Origin: Clitoria ternatea
Taxonomy: Eukaryota > Streptophyta > Magnoliopsida > Fabales > Fabaceae
Reading direction: 5' to 3'
DNA: 64,000 nt
Assembly (NCBI GenBank): GCA_037962975.1
Contig: CM075675.1
Location: 43,012,501 to 43,076,500 of the forward strand
This document shows positions 22,494 through 34,079 of the stretch, in pieces; the stretch's first letter is position 1, and every line of letters begins with the position of its first letter. The notes under the pieces were generated by a model. It searched no databases, had not been told where the DNA came from, and saw only the letters and a list, made by a program, of their open reading frames with translations. Position numbers and translations under genes: made by a program.

Positions 22494-24631
22494 AAGGTGA
22501 TATTGAGGCATTTTGGAGGAAGAAGAGGAAAAAGAGGGGAAAGAGTGTTAAATTTTTGTGAGAATTTTTAGAAGTTTTGGTTTTTAAAAATTACATTGTG
22601 TAATCCTAGTTAGGAAAATGAGTGCACCACTCTAGTTTGTCTTAGTATATGAGTTTTGTGAGATAAAATATTGTCCAAGTGTTGTAACCGGTATCCAAAT
22701 ACCTTTAAATCAAGTCCAAACAAAGCCAAAAGCAAAGGAAATCTACACAAAATTGATTTCCGACTTCCGTTCTAGTTCCTCTGTAATTGTTCTTGTACCA
22801 AGGTATTTTTTATTAATACAAGGATGTTTATTTACATTTATTTATTCATCTTTATTTAATTGTTATTTATTTTTCTACACTTTTATTTTTCTTTATTTAT
22901 ATTCAAGCACTTTATTTTTCTGCACTTATTTGTCTGCAGTTATTTATTTTTCTGCATCTCCATCTTTATTTATTTATTTGTACCTTTATCTTTTTTTATT
23001 TATTTTTCTACACTTTTATTTCTCTTTATTTACTTTTCTGCACTTTTATTATTGTTAATTTATTTTTTTCACACTTTATTTATCTGCACTTTACATTTCT
23101 ATAATTATTAGTTTATTTATTTATTTTCTGCATGATTATTTTTATTTATTTATTTTTATACCCTTTTATTTCTATTTATTTATTTTTCTGCCTCTTTATT
23201 TTTATTATTTACTTTTCCGCCCCTTTATTTTTATATATTTGTTTTTCTACCCCTTTATTTCATGTATTTACTTTTTTACCCCTTTATTTTTATTATTTAC
23301 TTTTTTGCCCCTTTATTTTTATTATTTACTTTTCTACCCCTTTATTTTTATGTATTTACTTTCCTACTCCTTTATTTTTATTATTTACTTTTCTGCCCCT
23401 TTATTTTCATATATTTACTTTCATGCCCTTTTATTTTTATTATTTACTTTTCTATCCCTTTATTTTTATTATTTACATTCTCACCCCTTTATTTTATGTA
23501 TTTATCTTTTTTGCCCTTTATTTCCTGTATTTATTTTTCCGCTCATTTATTTTTATTATTTTTTCTTTACACTTTTATTTTTGCTTATTTATTTTTCTAT
23601 ACCTTTATTTTTTAAAGTTACTTATTTTTCTGCACGTTTATTTTTAGTTATTTATCTTTCTGCGCTTTTTTTTATTTTTCTATACTCTTTATTTATTTAT
23701 TTATGTTTGATCATATTTAAATAATACATAATTATCCATTTTTATTATGGTCATGATTTCCTATTATTTTCTCTTAGTAACTTTTTGATAATTAAGAAAA
23801 ATCATTATCATAACAAAAAAAATAAAAAAATCAAGACTAATAAATAATGTAATATTTATTCATTTATATCTTAAATTTAAAATGAGATTAATTTAGATGA
23901 GACATCTTATTAATCTTATTTTTTTCTAAAAAATAATTAAATAATATTCCTTTGTCAATTTTAGTGAATTAAGTATATATATTTCTTTATTTTCATGTTG
24001 ACGTGTTTAATTCTATTTTTTTCTTTCTTATGCTTTTTTTTAACTTTTATTTATTTATTTATTTATTTTGAACTTTATATTTCTTAATAAAACCAATAGA
24101 TTTTTTTTTCTAGAAAATAATTAAGACAAGACGTCTTATTGTTTTTATTTTTATGGCCTTTTAATTATTTGTTTGCTTATTTTCTTAGAACTAAAAAAAA
24201 TAACAAACTTAGGACATATGTTTTATTATTATTTTTGTTTTATTCTTATTTATATGTAATTTTTATTATTATTAGTATGTATCTTATTTATTATTGTTTT
24301 TATGAAGGATGAAATATTAGATAATCATTTTTGTGAAATTATACATGATCAATTTGGGTAACCGTTTTTTTTGACGGACAGTGTGGGGTGCTAATACCTT
24401 CCCCTCCTGTAATCCGACTCCCGGACTAAACAGAATCTCATTTTTTAAAAAAAAAAAACCAGTGCTGTTTAAAGGTTTTCCTAATATTTTCCTTAATAAA
24501 TATTAGTGGCGACTCCTTGAACCCTTTATTTTCTTTAGGCCTCCCAAGGGCCTCATTTTCAATGCAGTTTCAATTTTCTTTTATTTGTCTTTAACCAGTC
24601 CGCGTCGTACGCTGGGACCCCGGTCGCGACA

Positions 24632-24636
24632 CCATT
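24632..24636. repeat. Target-site duplication CCATT (right)
   Basis: Directly follows the CA end of the 3' Ogre LTR and matches 5119-5123. Confidence 0.93.
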
Positions 24637-25364
24637 ACATCTAGCTTCATCCCATTACGCTCAAAACCATTCACAAGCTATGTAACACCATAAATCATTC
24701 ACAAGCTATGTAACACCATAAATTACAAAACGACGCTCCCCCCCCCCCCAAAGAACATGTCATGCGGTTAAAGGGGGAAGGAAAGGAAGTACGAAATTGG
24801 ATTCACCCATCACATCTAGAATGATAATTAACCTCCCATGCTTGGACCATTTCGGTTTTAGAAAGAGAGGAGGAAGAAATATCAAATTGAAGCTACCCAT
24901 AGACTTACCTCACTCTCTTAATCGCAATGGTGGTACCAATTTCAAGTTTTAGCAAAGGAATAGGCTTCATTCAAGCTTGAGAAGCAAATGACCATGGAAG
25001 CTCCTCCATTCTTCTTTCTCTAGCATGCGTGATGAAATAGAGAGGAAGAAGTGAAATTTGTTTTATTGTCATAAGGGTGTTTTAGTCATTTCTTATTCTA
25101 TCTTCTTTGATTACCATCTTATAAAAACTTTTACTTTCACCATTTGGTAAATTATAAATTTACCATCACCAATCTATTTCAATTTTTAATTTTACAATTT
25201 ACCACTCCATTAATTTAATTTATCTTTATTTGATATTTATCACCCACAAATAATTCTCAATTAATTTATAAAAATTCAAGAAATTTCTTAAATTAAATCT
25301 GAATAATTTATTTATAAATATTTCTGTATCGCCAATAATTAATTTAAATATTTGAGATGTTACA
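24637..25364 (-). repeat. Older LTR fragment hosting the Ogre insertion
   Basis: No gene is seen. A block starting CATTCACAAGCTATGTAACA is duplicated in tandem at about 24667-24725 and followed by a C13-like run near 24738-24750. The segment ends with TGAGATGTTACA at 25364, the same kind of end as the minus-oriented Tekay-like LTRs in this window (GGGATGTTACA), so this is probably an old minus-strand LTR. Its other boundary left of 5119 is not resolved. Confidence 0.4.
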
Positions 25365-26617
25365 TATTCTATTATGAAATAGTTATTCTTGATTTTATTA
25401 AACTGAAATTATATATTTTATACTTGATTTTACAAAAAAATATAATTAAATCAAATTGAGTATCATCATACATTCCAACTAAATCGAACTAAACCACAAT
25501 TTAATGATATATAATTAGTTCAAGTAATATTTTATTTAAGAACCAAATCGATCCAAACAGGTAATAGCATATTTTATAAAGGCTTAAATGTGACGGGAAT
25601 ATATTGTTAATTGTAATTGTAACCATAATTTGAAGGGCGGAGTCTTGAATTGATTTTGAATTTTTGTTTTTACAAAACTAATCTCTTTGAATCATTTTAA
25701 TGAAAGACTAAGGTAATCACACAAAAACACAAAAGTCTATTTTGCATCTTCCAGAAATTAATCGTTACGAGAAATATTTAGCTAAGTATATTCATAGGCC
25801 AATATTTGGAATATCAACGCTAATAAAAATTATCGAGTTGAACTGCATCTGCATGCATTTAAACATTGCTATTGACTTAGGCCTACTATTTGAAGTATCG
25901 ACTTAGAAAATTTATCTAATATCAGTAAGGTAATACTTAACGAATTCGCCAGTCAATATGAATAATAATAAAAATCTCAAATAGATAAAAGATTAAAACG
26001 CTTGATATTGTACACAGAAACAAAATATAGAGTCCCATATCAAATGTTTCAGCATACACAGTTAATATATTGGATTTTCAGTTCCAGTTGGCACTACTAA
26101 CATTAAAATCACTATTATATGATTTATACTAAGATAGAAGATTTTATCTTCCAGAAATACCTGCAGTAGATATATGGATCGAATTTAACTTCCAAACTGA
26201 AGTCCTTGAAAGTCGTTCAGTATTTTCCTTATTATTATTATCATTTGTGAATTAAGTTAAAAGCATAATATTTTTTTGATGCTTTAGTTAAAAGCAGAAA
26301 ATGGTGTCTCATTTTAAGGTTTGGAATATACTATAACATTGCCAAAGGCATCTAGTGATAACAATAGACCGTACCATTGATGCACAAATATTTCAAAACT
26401 GATCAACCTATACCAGGTTAAATTTTATAAAGAATTTGATATATGAATCTAAGGGTATTAGAATAAAGCAAGAAATAGAAGACTTATTAGAAGAAATTTA
26501 TGTCAACCATAGAATTGTTTAGTGAAAGTTATGTCGTAGTAGATATCATTAACAAAAGAACAAATAAAAAATAAAATATTGAAGAATTGGTTGTCATTGC
26601 ACATACGCTGTTGGACA
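25365..26617. other. AT-rich intergenic DNA upstream of the NLR gene
   Basis: About 1.25 kb with no ORF, repeat or structural signal that I can support. The final part before the gene would hold its promoter. No convincing TATA box could be chosen among many AT-rich stretches. Confidence 0.5.
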
Positions 26618-26646
26618 TTGACTGTGTGAGCAGCTCGGCATTGACT
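26618..26646 (+). promoter_or_regulatory. Two W-box cores upstream of the NLR start
   Basis: TTGACT occurs at 26618-26623 and 26641-26646, about 75-100 bp before the ATG. TTGAC followed by C or T is the core recognised by WRKY factors, which commonly control defence genes. Clustering of two within 30 bp is suggestive only, because the hexamer is frequent in AT-rich DNA and these copies may lie in the 5' UTR. Confidence 0.4.
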
Positions 26647-26719
26647 TGCTAAGAATCTCTCCTGAATTGCTGGCTACCACCAATCTTTTGCTCCCTCTGG
26701 AGTTGTAGACAAAGAAGAC

Positions 26720-29700
26720 ATGGCTGAAGCTTTGGTGGGTGGAGCACTTCTATCAGCTTCTGTACAATCTCTAATAGAGACAATAACCTCAGGACAGTTC
26801 AGAGTGTTCTTCTTGAAGACCAGGAAGCTGAATGTCTCACTCTTGGATGAGTTGGAAACAACACTTCTAACTCTTCAAGCTGTGCTCAACGATGCAGAAC
26901 AGAAGCAGATTAGCAACCCTGCAGTAAGGGAATGGCTGGAAAGGCTGAAAGATGCAGTGCATGATGCAGAAGACTTGCTAGATGAAGTCAACACTGAAGC
27001 ACTCAGACACAAGGTGGAGGCTCAACATTCACAACAAACCGTTACTAGAAAGGTAAAGAACTTGGTTTGTTCTTGTTGTCAATTTCATTGGGGTGTGAAC
27101 TCCAAGTTAGAGGCACTGTGCCAAAGACTTCAACTTTTTGCTGCGCAGAAAATTGGACTTGGTTTGCAAATTGTTGGCACAAGGGTCTCATCAGCTAGAG
27201 CTCCAACAAGCTCTTTGGCAAATGAGTCAGGTGTGGTTGGTAGAGATGATCATAAGGAGAAACTAATGAGCTTGTTGTTATCAAATGATGCAAATTGTAA
27301 TAGTAGTAACATAGGGGTGATTACCATCTTTGGCATGGGTGGTGTAGGCAAGACTACCCTTGCTCAGCTTCTATACAATGATCATAGAGTAGAGGAACAT
27401 TTTGATCTCAAAGCATGGGCTTCTGTTTCTGAAATCTTTGATGTCACTGTGGTAACAAAGACCCTTCTTGAGTCTGCAACATCAAAACACTTTGAAAATG
27501 ACAACCTGAATTTTCTCCAAATTGAGTTGAGGCGAATCATGAAAGGCAAGAGGTTCCTGTTTGTGTTGGATGACCTTTGGAATAACAATTATGTTGAGTG
27601 GGATGACTTAAGAACTCCCTTTAGTGAGGGAGAACAAGGGAGTAGAATTATCATCACAACACGTCAAAGAGATGTTGCACAAATGACACATACATTCCCT
27701 ATTTACCATTTGGAGCCATTGTCTCATGAGGATTGTTGGTCATTGCTTTCCAAGCATGCTTTTGAAAATGCACAATTTAGCAGCACACACACCAACTTGG
27801 AAGTAGTTGGCAGAAAGATTGCTGAAAAGTGTGGTGGCTTACCAATTGCTGCTAAGACATTAGGAGGCATTTTGCGGTCCAAAGTGGATGAGAGTGAGTG
27901 GACCAACATTTTAAATAGTAACATATGGGAATTACTAAACACTGATGTTCTACCAGCCCTATGGTTAAGCTACCTCTATCTCCCTGCTCCTTTAAAAAGA
28001 TGTTTTGCCTATTGCTCTATTTTCCCAAAAGCTTTTCCTTTGAATAGGAAACACATAGTACTTCTTTGGATGGCAGAGGGTTTGCTTCAGCAAGGCCAGA
28101 GGAAGTCAATGGAAGAAATAGGTAATGAATATTTTCATGAACTATTGTCAAGATCGTTAATTCAACAAGATGGAGATGAATATGTAATGCATGACCTCAT
28201 CAATGATTTGGCCACAGTTGTATCAGGGAGAAGTTGTAATAGGTCTGAGAGTTGTGAAGTATCAGAAAGTGTCCGTTTTTTCTCTTATTCTAGAGGCAAG
28301 TATGACTCTTCCACCAAGTTTAAGAGTTGTTATGGAGCAAAGTATTTAAGGGCATTCATCCCTCTACCTTTGACTGATGATCCAACTTTATGGTGGTACT
28401 GGAAATATTACTTGTCTAAAAGGGTTACGCAAGATTTTCTGCTTGGACAAAGATGCCTAAGAGTGCTCTCATTGGCAAACTACAATAACATTAGTGAATT
28501 GCCTAATTCCATAGGTAATCTCATACACTTGAGATTTTTGGACCTCTCTTTTACTCCACTCAAAAGGTTACCTACTGCAATATTTAAGCTCTATAATCTC
28601 CAAACTTTTAGATTGTTATACTGCCAGAACCTCACAGAATTGCCTGCACAAATAGAAAGCCTAGTTAACTTGCGCCATCTTGACATGACTGGAACTAAAC
28701 TGAAGATGTCAAGACAGATCACCACCCTACAAAATCTCCAAACTTTGAGCACAGTGGTTGTAGGGAAACAGAATGATGGACTAAGGCTCAAAGACTTGAG
28801 ATGTTTCCGAAAACTTCAGGGAAAGCTTTCCATTTTGGAGTTGTGCAATGTGGTTGATACCATTGAAGCTGTAGAGGCAAACTTAAAGAACAAAGAGCTC
28901 ATTGAGGAGTTGGTGTTGGACTGGGGCATACATACCAATCAAGGCTCACAAACTGAAACCGAGGTGCTTGAACAGTTGCAACCATCAACCAATCTTAAGA
29001 GACTCATCATTGAGTCATATAATGGAACCAGGTTTCCTAACTGGTTGGCAGATTCTTCATTTTCCAATGTTCTGTCATTGCATTTAAGTGGATGCAATTT
29101 TTGCTTCTTCCTCCCACCACTTGGACAACTTCCTTCTCTCAAGGAGCTTCAAGTTACACGGATGAAAATGATACGGATTGTTGGTCCTGAATTCTATGGT
29201 ACTTCTTCTGACCCTTCTTTTCAACCTTTTCCATCCCTTGAGATCCTTGCCTTTGAGGAAATGTTGGATTGGGAGGAGTGGCAACAGTACAGTGGTGAAG
29301 GCATAGAGTTCCCTTTTCCATGTATTAAACATCTACGTTTGTACAATTGTCCTAAGCTCAAGGGACACTTACCTCAGCACCTTCCTCCAAGCTTAACAGA
29401 TGTTAACATATCATACTGTGATCAGCTAGAAGCATCAACTTTACATTGGATCACTTCTACTAAAAGTTTGACCATTGTTGATGGAGGACAACATTTGTTG
29501 CCAATCCTTGAAACCAATTCACAATGCTTGCTATCCCACATTAAGATTGAAAGGACTGAGATTTTGACATCTTTTCCAAGAATGGTTCTTAGCAGCAATT
29601 ATCTCCGTGACTTGTACCTCACCAAAATTCCATCTCTCACATTCTTCCCATCTGAAGGTATGCAAAATTTGCGAACGTTGCTTATATCTGAATGCAAGAA

Positions 29701-30460
29701 CTTGGAATTCCTACCTGATGAAGCATGGAGAACATACATTTCACTCGAAAATTTGATGATTTGGGATAGTTGTCACTCACTAGAATGCTTTCCAGTAGGC
29801 TGTTTTGATGTTCTCAAATATCTTTATATTTGGAACTGTCCGAATCTCAAATCATTCTCCATCTCAAATGAACAATCTTCTGCCCAAAGTTTGTCACGTC
29901 TTGAAATATTGAGAATAAGTAACTGTCCTAATTTGGAGTCATTTCCTCAAAGTGGATTCTCAACTCCCAACTTGATGGAACTAAAGGTCATTAATTGTGC
30001 AAAACTTAAATCACTGCCAGAACAAATGCACACTCTCAATGCTCTTCAAGATCTAGAAATTTCCAACATTCCTCAACTGGTGTCATTTCCTCAAGGTGGC
30101 TTGCCACCAAAGTTAAGATCACTTTACATAGGATTCTGCAAAAGTCTCTCACCTATGGCTGTAACCGAGTACGGTTTCCAATGGCTGAACTCTCTTTTGA
30201 AGTTTGGAATAGGAGGAGATGATCTTGTTTTGTCATTCTTGGAAGGGGATGCGCTTCAGCATCTTACATCTCTTGAAGAGTTTCACATCCTACGTTGTCT
30301 AAGGCTTGATTCATTGCCTGAAGAAAGGTTACCTTCCTCCCTTTGTTTACTTAGGATCCAGGACTGTCCTCTCTTGGAAGCAAGGTACAAGAATAGGAAA
30401 CATATGTCTAACATTGCTCACATTCCTACCATAAGAATAAATGAAGAGGTGATCATATAG
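26720..30460 (+). CDS. CC-NB-LRR (CNL) disease-resistance protein, 1,246 residues, intronless
   Basis: Intracellular immune receptor expected to sense pathogen effectors and trigger cell-death signalling after ADP/ATP exchange. An Rx-type coiled coil (about residues 1-150, EDVID-like DAEDLLDE at 82-89) is followed by the NB-ARC. That has the P-loop GMGGVGKTT at 205-213, RNBS-A with FDLKAWASVSE, and kinase-2 LDDLW at 283-287. It also has RNBS-B GSRIIITTRQ, GLPL as GGLPIA at 372-377, RNBS-D with CFAYCSIFPK, and an MHD motif at 490-492. About residues 560-1225 are leucine-rich repeats, first regular intracellular-type units and then irregular C-terminal ones with the recurring CPNL or CPKL pattern. 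All ATPase motifs are intact and the frame is open, so it is probably functional. The Trp ending kinase-2 and the absence of a TIR domain fix the CNL class. It most resembles the RPP13-like/At3g14460-like legume group. The ATG at 26720 starts a typical MAEALVGGA N-terminus. Confidence 0.95.
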   Translation: MAEALVGGALLSASVQSLIETITSGQFRVFFLKTRKLNVSLLDELETTLLTLQAVLNDAEQKQISNPAVREWLERLKDAVHDAEDLLDEVNTEALRHKVEAQHSQQTVTRKVKNLVCSCCQFHWGVNSKLEALCQRLQLFAAQKIGLGLQIVGTRVSSARAPTSSLANESGVVGRDDHKEKLMSLLLSNDANCNSSNIGVITIFGMGGVGKTTLAQLLYNDHRVEEHFDLKAWASVSEIFDVTVVTKTLLESATSKHFENDNLNFLQIELRRIMKGKRFLFVLDDLWNNNYVEWDDLRTPFSEGEQGSRIIITTRQRDVAQMTHTFPIYHLEPLSHEDCWSLLSKHAFENAQFSSTHTNLEVVGRKIAEKCGGLPIAAKTLGGILRSKVDESEWTNILNSNIWELLNTDVLPALWLSYLYLPAPLKRCFAYCSIFPKAFPLNRKHIVLLWMAEGLLQQGQRKSMEEIGNEYFHELLSRSLIQQDGDEYVMHDLINDLATVVSGRSCNRSESCEVSESVRFFSYSRGKYDSSTKFKSCYGAKYLRAFIPLPLTDDPTLWWYWKYYLSKRVTQDFLLGQRCLRVLSLANYNNISELPNSIGNLIHLRFLDLSFTPLKRLPTAIFKLYNLQTFRLLYCQNLTELPAQIESLVNLRHLDMTGTKLKMSRQITTLQNLQTLSTVVVGKQNDGLRLKDLRCFRKLQGKLSILELCNVVDTIEAVEANLKNKELIEELVLDWGIHTNQGSQTETEVLEQLQPSTNLKRLIIESYNGTRFPNWLADSSFSNVLSLHLSGCNFCFFLPPLGQLPSLKELQVTRMKMIRIVGPEFYGTSSDPSFQPFPSLEILAFEEMLDWEEWQQYSGEGIEFPFPCIKHLRLYNCPKLKGHLPQHLPPSLTDVNISYCDQLEASTLHWITSTKSLTIVDGGQHLLPILETNSQCLLSHIKIERTEILTSFPRMVLSSNYLRDLYLTKIPSLTFFPSEGMQNLRTLLISECKNLEFLPDEAWRTYISLENLMIWDSCHSLECFPVGCFDVLKYLYIWNCPNLKSFSISNEQSSAQSLSRLEILRISNCPNLESFPQSGFSTPNLMELKVINCAKLKSLPEQMHTLNALQDLEISNIPQLVSFPQGGLPPKLRSLYIGFCKSLSPMAVTEYGFQWLNSLLKFGIGGDDLVLSFLEGDALQHLTSLEEFHILRCLRLDSLPEERLPSSLCLLRIQDCPLLEARYKNRKHMSNIAHIPTIRINEEVII

Positions 30461-33405
30461 CATGTCAAAATGTTGTCCAATTATATTGCACAATTGCTTA
30501 TTAGAACTTACAGTGTATGTTCTATTATATAATATAATCCTGGTCCAGGAGATCAAAATGTTGTTAATGTTTGTTCTTGCTGTAGTTTTGAGACTTATCT
30601 AGTGGTCTTCCAATCTACTCACTCTTGACATGGTTGTAAAAATCAGATTAAACTAACTGGATTTATTGGTTGAATCGGAAACTGGACAAGATATTTATTT
30701 GAACTGGTGAAAAAATGAGACAGATTTAGAATACATCGAAAACCAACCAAAACTTACTAAAATTGTTAAAAACTTTGTCCATAAAATTAAGAGTGAACCG
30801 ATCCATTTTAAAGTAAACTAGATGTTAACGTATGGTTATAGGGTAATATTTTAAATTTTGTGAGTTATACGAAATAAAGGATTATTTTATTTTATGAACT
30901 TAAAAGGTAATTATACATTATTGTTCTGTCATCATGTAAATTTGTATATAGAAATATAAAAGAATATGATTATGTGAAGGTGATAAAGGAAACAATAATA
31001 TTAGTCAAAAAATACAAATAAAAATAAGAGACTTGAAAAAAAAAGAGTTCACATGAAAGCTAGTAGAAAAGATTCATTTAAGATATTAAAATGTGGAACG
31101 TATATTTAAATAATTGTATAATCATTAATACCTCATGTTATTGTGTTTCTTTTTTTTTCTCTATTTTATAATTTTTGTTTGGTATTTTAGTGTAAATACT
31201 AGGGATTATACTTGTGAAATGCACAGGTTTATTCAATAATTCTATATTTAATTTTATTTAAAAATATATTTCAATTTTAAATTTCATTAGAATTTTTAAT
31301 GAAAATCAAATTTAAAATTTTAATAGTTATAAATTTAATTTAGATTGTGTGAAACCTAAGATTCAAATCTTAATATAATTGTTCTAGGGTAATGAGAATT
31401 GGAGTGAAATTTTTTTCTTTTCTGAAACAATTACCTTAAGATTCATAACCTAGGCTGCAAGGTCACTTGTGATCATACATTATATATCCTAAACCAAATT
31501 CCAATTTGAAGAATGAACTAGTCTGGCCCCCGGCCTTAGGATAGTCCTTAATAATGTTTATAAGCTTATATTTTACATTGGTCCACCAATGGAGATCTGG
31601 TATTATATCTTCTATTCCAGTGGAGAAATAAAAATCTTGGAGTGATTCTTCGTACCAAACCACCAGCTTTATGCGTTGTGAGGCGAAAGGGGTATCACCT
31701 GTAAGGACACTCCAACGCTTAAGTTGGTGAATATTCAAAGGGAATATCAAAGTTCAAGCATAAGTTATAGAGATAATGTTCTACCTTTGTTACATTGATG
31801 CATGAGTATTTATACCTAAAGATAGCGGAAAAGCCTTCTTGCTCATAAAGTTTCTTATACACTATGTCAATATTATTCTGATCCTTCACAGAAAGGCTGA
31901 CACATGAAAGATACATTTCCAAACGGCTCTACCTACCAATCAGTCACTTTGCAGGTTACTTGTTTAACATGTTGATGCATAGGTCAACTCTAACTTTCTA
32001 GTGTTGAGAGAATGGCTCATATCAAAGTCAATTTAGGGACCTTACACGTGATACCAAAATGTCGGTGTTGTGATACTAAGCTATGTGGGATACTAGTCTT
32101 GAATGATGGATTATGGTCAAATTACTGTATTGCCCATAGGCTGGTATCAGGACTGGATCGCTCATCCATACGCTATGTTTATATTATATAGAATCTCACA
32201 ACTAAAACATCACCTATATTCTAGTTATCAAGTCACTTAAGTCCATAGATATTTATAGGTCGACCATAAACAAACACTAGCCAAATAGGACCAAAAGCTA
32301 CATGAAAGTATATACACATTCAGTATTAAAATGTCTCTCACATTTCCTCTCGTTGCCAATAAATACTTCCAAGCTTTACCATGCATTTCCCTACTTCACA
32401 CTTACTAAGCCACAAGTTTAGAATAGTGAGACAATGAATAGAAGAAATACAAAACAAACAAGGATTACACAAGCACACAATTAGACACAAATTCATCCAA
32501 GTCCAAACACAAGAAAGATGCAATGCTATGCATATGCCAAACCACATTAGTTGATTTAAACAGTCTTCTAATTTAGCCCATGATGTCATGATGGATCCAT
32601 TCTAATGGTGGAAAAATGTACTGTAATATAACCATTATCATATCACTTTTTACTGGAACCAAACTAAATTATCCCTTTACAACATTGTCACACACTATGA
32701 CTCAAATATACATATAATTGTGTTGCGGGTCGGCTTTAAAACATCTCATCTAGAGCGTACAAGGAAACCATAAGTTTCTTAATTGTAGGGTTTGGGCGCA
32801 TCAAAGAGCCCCCCTCCCCCTCAACTAGACTGACAATCAAGGGATCGTTACATCCTAAGCTGCATTCTTTATGCAAATGATGTATGATATTTTAATTGTT
32901 GTTATATTTCACTACACCATGTTTAGGATCTCAATCAATAATTCATCTTTACCACATGATCATTCATAAATCATAGGAGTTGCCCATATCAATTCAGTAC
33001 ATAATCGAGCTCATTCTCGTAATAACATATCCAATTTTTCATCAATAAGGCATTCAACCACATATTCCTTCAAATTCACCAGAATTATCAAGCTACGTAA
33101 TCATTTCAATACTAGAAACATTTCACATAACATTACTAATTCATTATAATATAAAAAAGGTAAACTGTCTAGGACTGGACCAACCACACCGATATGTTTA
33201 AATTTTCTAAAAATAAGATGTTACATATTGAATTTCAAATTTTGTATTTATTATATTAAAAGTTATAAATTTTAAATTATAATTAATTTTGAAATATTTA
33301 TATATTGTATTAAAACTTTGGAAATTAAGCAGTAACTAAGAATGATTATAAGGTTAATCTTACATATATTTCTCGATTTATAAATATATTAGCTAGGAAT
33401 ATTAA
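30461..33405. other. AT-rich intergenic DNA with repeat fragments downstream of the NLR
   Basis: No gene is seen. The stretch at 31620-31730 carries a diverged copy of the dispersed block also found at 540-600 and 40175-40235. Around 31255-31345 lies a phrase built on TATTTCAATTTTAAATTTCA that recurs near 34090, 34556 and 39885. An isolated LTR-like end, AGATGTTACA, lies at about 33216-33225. Short open frames on the minus strand at 31463-31922 and 32338-32589 have no recognisable content. Confidence 0.5.
31670..31725. repeat. Dispersed repeat block, copy 2
   Basis: TTTATGCGTTGTGAGGCGAA, then GGTATCACCTGTAAGGACACTCC and CGCTTAAGTT, match the copies at 540-600 and 40175-40235 in order but not in exact sequence. 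Confidence 0.4.
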
Positions 33406-34079
33406 GACTGCGTTTAGTAACAGAAAATTATTCTAATTTTCTGAGAAAAGTTTTCTGCTTGTTTTCTAAAATTTTCATTTCCTAGAATAGCTAGAAAAAT
33501 TTTAAAAACTCGTTTAGATAATGTGACAGTTTTTCAATTTGGAAAACTAGAAAATTAAAAAAGTTGTTCAAGTGCACTCAGTTTTCCATTTTTTTTCAAA
33601 CATTCTTTAATTCAAATTAATTGAGATATATCTTATATATATTATTTATGATAATGTTGTATAGTATATGCATCACATAAAAATTATGACAAAAATTTAA
33701 AGTTATATTAAAATGAGAGCAAACGAGTTTACGTTTAAATATATTTCAAAATAGTAGCAGCAGAACTTTTTGAATTAGTAGCTGTTTGTTTCATATTCTC
33801 ATTTGGTTACAACAGTCTTTATTTTGTAATTCAGTTACCTTATCTTGTAATTCAATTACCTTATCTTGTAACTCAGTTACCGCCTATTCTATTTTTCTAC
33901 TTTTCTTAGAAAACCTTTTAAAAGAGTTTCCTGATTTTCTTAAAAAATAGAAAATTAGTTTTCTATTTTTCTATAAAAAAAATTAAATAATTTATAAATA
34001 AACAGTTTTTCTATTTTTTAAATTTTTCTAAGAATAATTTTCTATCTTTCTAAGAAAACTTATGAACTAAACGCAGCAT
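33406..34079. mobile_element. MITE-like insertion of about 670 bp
   Basis: Begins (G)ACTGCGTTTAG and ends CTAAACGCAGCA, giving imperfect terminal inverted repeats that extend as AT-rich inverted sequence (AAAATTATTCT against AGAATAATTTT). It is flanked by TAA on both sides and has no coding capacity. A related unoccupied sequence near 34540-34560 reads through the insertion point. The TAA duplication would fit a PIF/Harbinger-type element, but the termini are not diagnostic and the superfamily is left open. Confidence 0.6.

Larger units (their letters stand above)
5124..24631 (+). mobile_element. Complete Ogre-like (Ty3/gypsy, Tat lineage) LTR retrotransposon
   Basis: The element is 19,508 bp with TG...CA LTRs of 3,337 and 3,332 bp. 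It has a 5 bp TSD, a primer site matching the tRNA-Arg 3' end, and a polypurine tract before the right LTR. Order: LTR, PBS, ORF1 (DUF7745-like plus coiled coil), gag, protease with G-patch, short intron, RT, RNase H, second archaeal-type RNase H, integrase, tandem-repeat 3' region, PPT, LTR. The extra ORF1, the intron between protease and RT, the dual RNase H and the very large size are established traits of Ogre elements. All main ORFs carry nonsense changes, so the copy is not autonomous. It contains a nested TRIM at 10478-11541. By eye, single-copy parts of the two LTRs differ by about 2%. Confidence 0.93.
21300..24631 (+). repeat. 3' LTR of the Ogre-like element
   Basis: The 3,332 bp partner of the 5' LTR has the same TG start and CGCGACA end. 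It holds the second copies of the TATA boxes, micro-ORF, A-rich tract and T-rich minisatellite. Most single-base differences to the 5' LTR are transitions, plus indels in the homopolymer and minisatellite parts. Confidence 0.93.

Noticed and set aside
24738..24750. Poly-C run as a G-quadruplex or telomere-like signal
   Set aside because: A single homopolymer run without spaced G-tracts on either strand; slippage is a sufficient explanation.
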